64,000 nucleotides of DNA from Apostichopus japonicus (Eukaryota; Echinodermata; Holothuroidea; Aspidochirotida; Stichopodidae): NCBI RefSeq assembly GCF_037975245.1, contig NC_092568.1, positions 4,921,001-4,985,000 of the forward strand, in the 5' to 3' direction. Under the pieces are notes generated by a model, which did no database searches, was not told the origin of the DNA, and saw nothing but the letters and a program-made list of their open reading frames with translations. Both the position numbers and the translations under genes were made by a program. This document shows, in pieces, positions 55,836-64,000 of this stretch (the stretch's first letter is position 1; the number at the start of each line of letters is the position of its first letter).

Positions 55836-58800
55836 TTCATTTTATAGTATAGGGCTTCCTTCTCTGTGCAAACCATTGATAGCTTCCTTCATTGTAATGA
55901 AAGGTTGCTTTGAATATACTTTTGCAAACAAAAGCACTTTGCTCTTCATTTGCCAAAGACATTTGTCATGGTTTCACTTTTGAGTTTACTTTTTTAAGTT
56001 CATCCTGTTGGTGCACTATTAAGGTTAATAACATATCAGAGGTTTCTATAGGCATTTTGCTTCCTCCAAACCATGCTATTGATGAAATCAAATACGTCTT
56101 AAAACTGAAACTTTCACTAAAACAGTAGTTCCTCTTTGGTGCGAATGCCTCACTTTCTGACGTCATTCTGTTTGTTCTCGAAGGTGTTGTTTATAATGAA
56201 ACTGAAGGTGGGGGAAATTTTAAAGTATCCCCTCATGCATATAGGCATATCTATAAGTTTAGTGTCTGGTGCTATACTCGTGGAATAAGTTACTTCTTTA
56301 AGTAAACTGTCCTAGAGTCCATATCACACTTTCATTTTGTATCAGAGGTTACTGGGTGTGAAAAGTACAGGTTTGAAGAATTTCAAGATAATTTGTTTAA
56401 TCATTTGCATGTGGTCTATCGTACGATGACGTGATACTCTACTCAGATGGTTAGTTCCCTTCTGAATCCTGGCAAATCTGTGACGTGATAGTCGTCTGAG
56501 AGAGAAAGGGTGTGAGAGTAAAACTGAGGTATGGAGAACTTGTCGTATGTTAGCTCAGGTATGTTCAAGTATGTCAGTAGTGCATGTGGTCACTCTTGCG
56601 TAGACATGTAAGTGTCAACTTGAGACTGTCTGTATCACAGAAAGTGTATTGTGTATATGTGTCTCCTCACGTACCTCTTCATTAAACAACTAATTTAACT
56701 CTAATCGTCCGTGCACCAAATATCAGTGTGTCATCAGCGTACCGCATAGTTTAGCCTGCTTCTAAAGTAGTAAAACTGATCAACAATAGTTTGTCTTGAC
56801 ATTCATAAAATTGTTCCTGAACATTGAGGTTTTAGGAATTAGAGAGAGAAAAATGATTCTCAATATTAAAGGGCAATAGCTTGCTGGGGACTGGCCTAAA
56901 ATATCACCATTTTATCCGCTTGCTAAACAGTGCAAGTGTGCTTTGAAAAATCTTCTGGATAAAGTTGAGTTCTCACTGGTATTTCCCATTGTTACCATAC
57001 AGGCATACACATTAGGTTAGTCATTGTAGAAGCTGATGAATAATATTTGCTGATTTGAGGCAGACATGCCAGGCTTATGTTAGCTATGGAAATCATGCTG
57101 GTATTTTGTGCTAACGATTGTTAACAAACATAACATGAGTGTATGTTCTTAATGTTTACCGACATTAAAACTCAGGTGCCATTTGTTTGCTAGTACAAAT
57201 CCACTGGCATCTAGCCAGGAAATACCTGAAATTTCAAGGTCTGGAGTGGTGGTAACAAAGTTTGTTTGTAGTTGAACAGCAGGGACTTTTACTTTACTTC
57301 ATTTGGGGAAAGGGAATTGGAGGGGGAGAAATGCTGATGATGGTAAAGGATTTTAACCTGCTTCATTCCCCCCCCCCCCTCTCCTCTATCCAGGGTCAGC
57401 CCTCCTTTTTATAATCCATTGTACAATTCCTATCGGTTAACAATATTTGAATATTGAAACAGGTAACCTACGTTCAGTATATCTCACCAAGCATGTACAT
57501 AAGCAGTGTTGTAATTTAACAAAACATCTCATATATCCCAAGGAAAGTCTGCTGCTGTTTTAAAAACACATTAACATTTTTGCCAAGGCCCTTCCAAAGC
57601 AGATAAACCGTGGCTTACCAAATTTCCATATGAAAAAACCTTTAGCAATAGTTTGTATTTTCATCAGTGGGTCAGCTAATTATCTACTGATGTCAACTAT
57701 GTCGATGAATGGCAAATACAGTGAAACGCTGTGTTTGTATCAATTTATAACTGCTTAGCTCTGGTTACATTTGCAAAATTATGAATTGTATTATGATGAC
57801 CTTGGAGAGAAATATACTTTTCAGTATTGGTTTTAGCAAAAATACAGGGTTATTCTATTTTGACCAAAGATTAATTTATTACACCTCATACATCCTGATA
57901 ATTATTTGAAGCTACAGGTGTAGGTAGAGGGGGAGGGATACAACCACACAAAAACTACCAAATGAAACAAGAGAAATAGGTTAATATTCAAATGTACAAA
58001 ATATGCTGAGTACATTTCTGATGAGTAAAAAGGCTGTCCATGACATATAATGACTATTGTTTTAAAAAGATGAGATAATGATTAAGTTTGAAATTTAATA
58101 AAGAAGAGAATTTTGATTCCATATGATGCCTTTCATTGATTCCAAGTCCTTGAATATTCACATGTAAAACGTATTTATTTCAAAGCTCTAAACAAGTACT
58201 TATAAATACAAATACTGGTGTCTCCCATATATGAAAGTTATGTGATGCAACAAGAAGAAATAGCATTGGTTTTTTTCTTTTCTTTTCTTTTCTTTTTTTT
58301 CCATATATTTTTCTCCTTTTTGTTTTTTATATCTCCTGAAATAACGACTTAAGGGTCTTCAGCATTAGCCTCAAATTTTAATCCACCAAAACTTGCTACA
58401 AGGTAACAAATTACTTTTCCAGAAGGTTTTGATCCTCAATTTCATTCCCAGACTTGAAGAAGTATTAAAATAGTTGATTCAATATCTCAGAGTGGATAAT
58501 TCACATTAAAGTGGCAGTAAAAATGCATGTGAAGGTTGGGCATCGGTGACTATTACCTGACTATTCAGCACATTTTTGGGGGTGGGGGGCAATATTGATG
58601 ACAATGAATTTCAGAAGTAATGTCTCTTGCCTCAACATTGCTTGCTTGACACACAAAAAAAATGTTTTCATGGCAGCTAGTAAAAAACAATACATCAGCA
58701 AATTAGTTTTTTATAGGCACGTCTGAGTGGTTTCTCAACTTTTTCCAGTCTTTTCTCTGGCATTATATAGTCATTGTGTGCAACATGTCATCATTTGCTC

Positions 58801-61215
58801 TTAGTTTTTGCTCATTGCCATAATTCCTTTCACGTTTTATAATAAAAGTATTCAATTTTGCGTTACAATAACATTTCATTTCCCATTAATCAACAGGAAA
58901 GCTTAAAAACAAGAGCTCTGTTTGTATGACTGTAAAAACTCACTTTAAATGTCCAGCACTAATGTGTCTACAATAAAACATAAATGTAAATTTTTCTATG
59001 GGTCTGTTCATTTGAAAGGAACTTCTCAGTTGCAGAATCAAATATGGTAAATTATGAGTCACATTGTATTCTAACAGTAAACATGTTTTGAATGTTTGAT
59101 TTGAAGGTGGGGGGGGGGGTTCTATCTTCCCTAAAAGTGTCATTTATCATGTTTGATGTTCATTTTCTTTAATTTAAGATTTCAAAAATTGATGGGATGA
59201 ATTTTTTTAAAAAGTGAATCTACTGTATGTTTAAAACACAAAAGCATTTCTTCAGTTATTCCCTTCGGTCTTTGATGACAGTTTCCCAAAATGTCAAGTT
59301 TCTTTCTCATCCTCCATAAAGATGATTCAAAACTCTCTGTGGATTCTCAGCTTTGAGATTCTCATTTCTTGGTTTCTGACATTTGTGAGTTTTGGAGCAT
59401 CCTGTGATTAATCAACCGAGAAGGTTTCGACAATTAATCTTTTGACGATTAATGTTCTGGCGATAAAATGTTTTGAAACGTAAGATGTGCATTAATGAGA
59501 ATCCTGTTTGCAATTTCATTCACTTCTCCAGGATGTGGAAGAGTGCAATGCAAGAAGAAAAAAGAGAAGTATAAACATCTCATTTATAGTAAGAAGCAAG
59601 TCATCCTCAAATTACCTAGACTTTGACTGGAGTACACTCAAAAGAACCTAGCCAGGTACATCAAGAGTGTCACATGATCATTAATAGACAGGGGGAGAGA
59701 TTTGGTCCCTTTGTTTGTTAAATTTAGATGCCAGTCATATAATTAGAAAATAAGGTCCTTATTTAAGCTTAAAAGCTTAGGAAAAAAAACCTTAAAAGCT
59801 TTAGATATCCGTTTGTGAATAGACATGCTATTGCTACCAGAAAGAACTGTGATTTTGAATGTGGAAATGTGTGGATTTCATGATCACTTCTGACCATTAT
59901 TATGCAACCTTTTAATTAATATTCCTTTGGGGATTTTTTTTAGTCGAAGTGATTGATGCTAGTGGAAGGAAGAATGCAATCGTACGAGTCATTGAACTAA
60001 AACAGATTAAGCAATTAACCAGCTTACTAATGCAAGGTTGAACCATGCAAAGTTCGACTTGTTTTGTTTCGTCTATTGAACTATTTCCTGTGTATGGTAA
60101 TTTTTTGCTTGCTCTGTCAAATTCAACATCCTGCTTTGCCTTTGTGGTTTTCTTTGCAAGCTGTGGAAGAAAAGTGATTGAAAACTCGTATCCAGTTCGG
60201 AAAATAAAATAAATAATTTTCGGCTCTGTTTGTTTCCACTTTCCTTTTCTTTATTATCTTAATCTTTTGTCATTTCACAACTTTGACAAGTTTGAAATCA
60301 TGTGATACTCTTAATATTTTCAAAGACTTCATGTGGAGGAGTGGTGAGGTGTAAAAAGTGGTTAAGAAATGCATCCTTCTTTGAAATTTATTAAAATAGA
60401 TTCCTGATAATGCTTGTGCTCTTCCAAGAAAGAAGGCAAAAAGGGGAAAAATATACACATTGTTTAGTTTATTTGTCATCTTGTGTTTTGCATATAGTTT
60501 CCCAAATTTCAGCTTACATGATGATGTACATATCACATAGTGTGTTTCCTTATTCATTTTTCTTTTTGGTAAAATTCACCAATACTCAGCAGCTTGAAAT
60601 CTGTTGAATGTATATCACATACGTAAGGTTGATGGTTGTATAACCAAGAATGCTTTCTTTTTAATTGGTAATTTCAGTGTTTTGAGTTGTGTTTTTCCTT
60701 TGTTTTCATTTATATGTAAGGCTTTGAATTGCTATGGATACCAAATCAGGTTTGAATGAGGTATGTTACAAGCAAACTGAACTAATGGACCAAGGACTAT
60801 TGGGATCAGTTTAAATATCATTTGTCAAACTCAAACTCAAAAGAAGGAATAAACTTCTTTCGTTTATACTATTTGTATGGTTTTAGCTCAAGTTTCACAA
60901 GAAGTGAAGCTCAGACCTATACATAATTATCATGTTTCACAAAGACAAGGAATTTTCGAATAAGTTTGTTGTTTTTGGTGGATGTCCTTTTTGTATGAAA
61001 TACATTATTAGTGACTCATAGTTCCTTCAGGTACACAAAAGGATCAAGATGGTGCTCTTAGTTGGAATAAAAAGATCTTTTCATCTGTGTGTAACAATGA
61101 TTGTATTGTTCAAAAACCAAAGAGATATATATAGGATATCTGTCTGAAAACGATTGCTTCAAAAGTCAAAAAAGGTATGGTTTTGCATAGTCTGAAGACA
61201 TATACGTTCTGGTAT
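55836..61215. other. Intergenic or long 3' UTR sequence, no gene seen
   Basis: About 5.4 kb of AT-rich sequence with C- or G-tracts at 57368-57379 and 59107-59118 and a TTTTC run at about 58270-58300. No splice-supported exon or known domain was found. Confidence 0.4.
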
Positions 61216-61219
61216 TTAA

Positions 61220-61385
61220 AAGAAAAGTCCAGGGCAAAATTTGTTTTTGATATGTTAAAAATTAACATAATCTAAGCAATCTTATCAAAAATGGAACATA
61301 GAAATTGAATGCAAATTTCACCAGAATGCTTAGATTATGTTCTTCTTTAACATATCAAAAAGGAATTTTGACCTGGACTACTCTT
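61220..61385. mobile_element. TTAA-flanked MITE with 59-bp TIRs
   Basis: The left arm 61220-61278 and right arm 61327-61385 match at 51 of 59 positions (start AAGAAAAGTCCAGG and AAGAGTAGTCCAGG). TTAA lies on both sides (61216-61219 and 61386-61389). TTAA targets are typical of piggyBac and Kolobok superfamilies. Confidence 0.82.
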
Positions 61386-61389
61386 TTAA

Positions 61390-63464
61390 GCTGTGTTACA
61401 TTTTTATGAATGAAAACCTTGTCAAAAGTGGGTAACTACAAGTATGCAATTGACCACTATGAACACAAACCATGTGTGCCATATGTTGTGATATTTAGGA
61501 TTGCATGCTAACAGTCATGTTGTGAATATTGTCTCAAATTATATAATATCTGTAAGTAGCTTACTTGTAAATACATCAACAAAAAAATTAATAATAATTG
61601 TACATTAATATATATATATGTAATCAATGCATGCATGAAAAAAATGCTTTCCCATGTTGTTATGAGGGGACAAATAAAACAACCAAAAAGGAAACAAATC
61701 GAACATTCATCTTGAATTTATGTATCTTTTTATTTCTCAGTGTACAAATATCTTTTTTTCCTTTACTTTTTTTTCCCATAAATGTACAGGATACCTTTCT
61801 TTTTTCTTTTTTTCTTTCTTCTCGTGCACCTTGACAAAGAAAGCCTTTAATATTATAATGTGCATAGTATACAATTATGTATATATATTTGGTGGATTAT
61901 TTTACATTATCCTTCAGAAATATTCCAAACTCATATTTATTTTGTTCATTTCTAATCTAAATATACAGGCAATCTAAATTTCGGTTTATTCACAGAGATT
62001 AACAGATGGTAAACTTAAATGGCGATTGCTGTCAAAATGCTCAAATCCTGCCATAATATCAAATTAGGCAATCATTACAAGGTCATAAAAGCAGGTTGGA
62101 ATTGTCAAACTTAGTGTGTAAACCAGTTACAGCAGCTAAAAGAACATTACTGTGACAGGTCAAGAAGAGAATCCTGTAATATTTTGATATAATTCATTGT
62201 AAAACATTTGATAAACATTTAAACATCAAAAAACAATAGGAAATAAATAAAACACATTCAACTATAACATCAACACATACTCAAGGGAGACTGTGGTAAT
62301 ATGTCCCTTTTCTCCAGCTCCCCCAACAATTAATTTCCCATTTCTTTCACATACTCTGTATATGTACAAGTGAACAACCAATGTATTTTGAATATCCATC
62401 TTCACATGACTTTTTTGCAGCGTTTAAAACTAATCTTTCCGAACACGGTAATGCTGTAGACAACTTCACTAGTTCACTGCATAAATTAAACCATTGTAAA
62501 CACTTGCTTTGTCTTCTTAACTTTAAATATATGGGGAGGAGTGTGCATGAGAGGCATATATTATAATGTTGCTACTTTCTCCAACTGGTCTTTGATTAAA
62601 ATTAATATTTTGCTTCTAAATAGAATACTACCAAAAATACTACAATATAATCAGATTGTACCTATGATGACATTGGACTACTGTGTAACTGGAAGTTATC
62701 CATAAAACCTATATATAATGTATTTTCCTTTGGTTAAAGTGCAAATAAAGCTTCTCGTACTCTGGCCATCATTAGTGTTCTTTAGCATGCAATAAATGTG
62801 TTTAAGAAAATAATATTTGAAATTCAACCAAAAGTTACTCGCTCACTAAACATAACATCAAATATTAACTATTAATTACTATTACAAAATATTCATATAC
62901 TTATAGGTTTTAAACCTTAATTATCAGTTTATTGTTTTATTAAGAATGTAGACTCAAATGCTTCCAGATTCCTTCAGAAAGGGCCTTTGTATTTCAGACA
63001 ATTAAATATGTATGAATATAATCATTTGATCCCAACAATGCCGCCAGAAGTCTCCAACCCGCACATGAACAGTTTCAACTCTGCTAATTAAACGAGGATC
63101 TAATTAAATATTGATATTTAATATCAACATAAATCATTAATTAAGTGAAAATAATTAATGCAGTAGTTCCACCAAAATATGCAAATTTATTGTAGTTTGA
63201 ACCAATAACAAAGAAGTCCATTCTGTTCGATAAACTTGAACTCCTCTGTTGGAGTTATATTTTCTCTGAGAATTTGAAACAATTACAAAACACCAAATTG
63301 ATTCTTTCTGTTGTAACATTGTATTTGATCTGCAATGCTTGCTCCTTTGCTGGGAAGCATATATTGCTATGTACACAGGTTCTGTTTATATCCATATGCT
63401 GTGTGGAAAAGATCATTATTGTCCCAATGTTAGCATGCGTAAAAAATCCCAAGTACTAGCAATT
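61390..63464. other. Intergenic AT-rich DNA, no gene seen
   Basis: Includes T-rich low complexity at about 61750-61825. Nothing supports a gene. Confidence 0.4.
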
Positions 63465-63655
63465 GACCCACTGAACTGATGCTAATAGTTGTGGATGGGA
63501 TTGAGTTATACAATAATCGCCTCATTTTGAAGGAATAATAATTAAATAATTTATGATTGCAACAGTGTTTTCATAAAGTGTCTGACCCACTGAAGCGATG
63601 GTAATAGTTGCGGATGGGATCGAGTCAAATACAGTTATCCCATCATTCTGAAAGA
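63465..63655 (+). repeat. Diverged direct repeat, about 120 bp apart
   Basis: TGACCCACTGAA.TGATG.TAATAGTTG.GGATGGGAT.GAGT occurs at about 63464 and about 63583. Confidence 0.75.
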
Positions 63656-63807
63656 CTGAAATGATTTGACTTTAACAAAAGAAGAATACGATAATACTTT
63701 GATGGTTAAAAATGATTCATGATTTAATAATTTATAATTTGGCAATCAAACTACATTACAATCTCTTCCTTATTTTATTCCTTCAACTAGGTTGAGTCAT
63801 TTTAGGG

Positions 63808-63847
63808 TTATCATCATCATCATCATCATCATCATATCACCATTACC

Positions 63848-63893
<46 letters not shown>

Positions 63894-63964
63894 CTACCAT
63901 CATCACCATCATCATCATCATCATCTTCATCATCAATGTCAACATCATCATCATCATCACCACC

Positions 63965-63998
<34 letters not shown>

Positions 63999-64000
63999 TC
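63808..64000. repeat. (ATC)n trinucleotide microsatellite, runs to window end
   Basis: ATC repeats with interruptions (ACC, TTC), about 190 bp and cut by the window edge. Confidence 0.97.

Noticed and set aside
63808-64000. A poly-Asp or poly-His coding region, or a CRISPR-like array
   Set aside because: It is a simple ATC microsatellite with no spacer structure or flanking exon.

Overview
The window looks like genomic DNA from a marine invertebrate, most likely a deuterostome. An echinoderm such as a sea cucumber is my inference; it rests on the vertebrate-like BTBD9 exon structure, invertebrate-style Ig receptor exons, a tRNA-derived SINE, and the frequent word TAGGCCTA. The DNA is AT-rich, has spliced genes with GT-AG introns and many microsatellites, and carries a heavy load of transposable elements. 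Nothing in it is bacterial.

Layout. At 0.3-1.2 kb there are possible last exons of an unidentified plus-strand gene, and at 1.86-2.02 kb a decayed tRNA-derived SINE. A broken Penelope-like reverse transcriptase lies at 3.3-4.2 kb (minus). An immunoglobulin-superfamily receptor-like gene occupies 4.3-8.2 kb (minus). Its leader exon, one V-like Ig exon and one large exon with two C2-like domains are joined by phase-1 introns, and a 1.3 kb DNA element with 5-bp target duplications sits in an intron. At 9.9-12.7 kb is a long-terminal-inverted-repeat element. At 14.4-14.8 kb is an almost perfect fold-back element. At 17.18-17.46 kb is a hAT-like MITE with 8-bp duplications. A 13.5 kb Ginger-like DNA transposon runs from 17,651 to 31,182, with TGTG...CACA ends and 4-bp CTGG duplications. 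It carries a multi-exon integrase/transposase gene on the minus strand that has in-frame stops and a frameshift, plus nested repeats and a LINE fragment. At 33.7-34.5 kb is another inverted-repeat element with subterminal repeats. 

From 37,250 to 52,527 lies a complete BTBD9 gene on the plus strand: ten coding exons, consistent phases and a predicted 600-residue product. Its introns hold an 11-copy 53-bp minisatellite, a 161-bp tandem repeat, and two decayed duplicates of exon 8. From 52.5 kb to the end there is 3' UTR or intergenic DNA with tandem repeats, a TTAA-flanked MITE and a terminal ATC microsatellite; I see no further gene.

The most unusual observations are these: two 28-29 bp palindromic micro-insertions, each between perfect 7-bp direct repeats (30,521 and 35,657); the Ginger-like element with both ends and its target duplication; the relic exon copies in BTBD9; and the 407-bp fold-back whose arms differ only by whole repeat units. 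BTBD9 is the only gene here for which a working product can be claimed with confidence.
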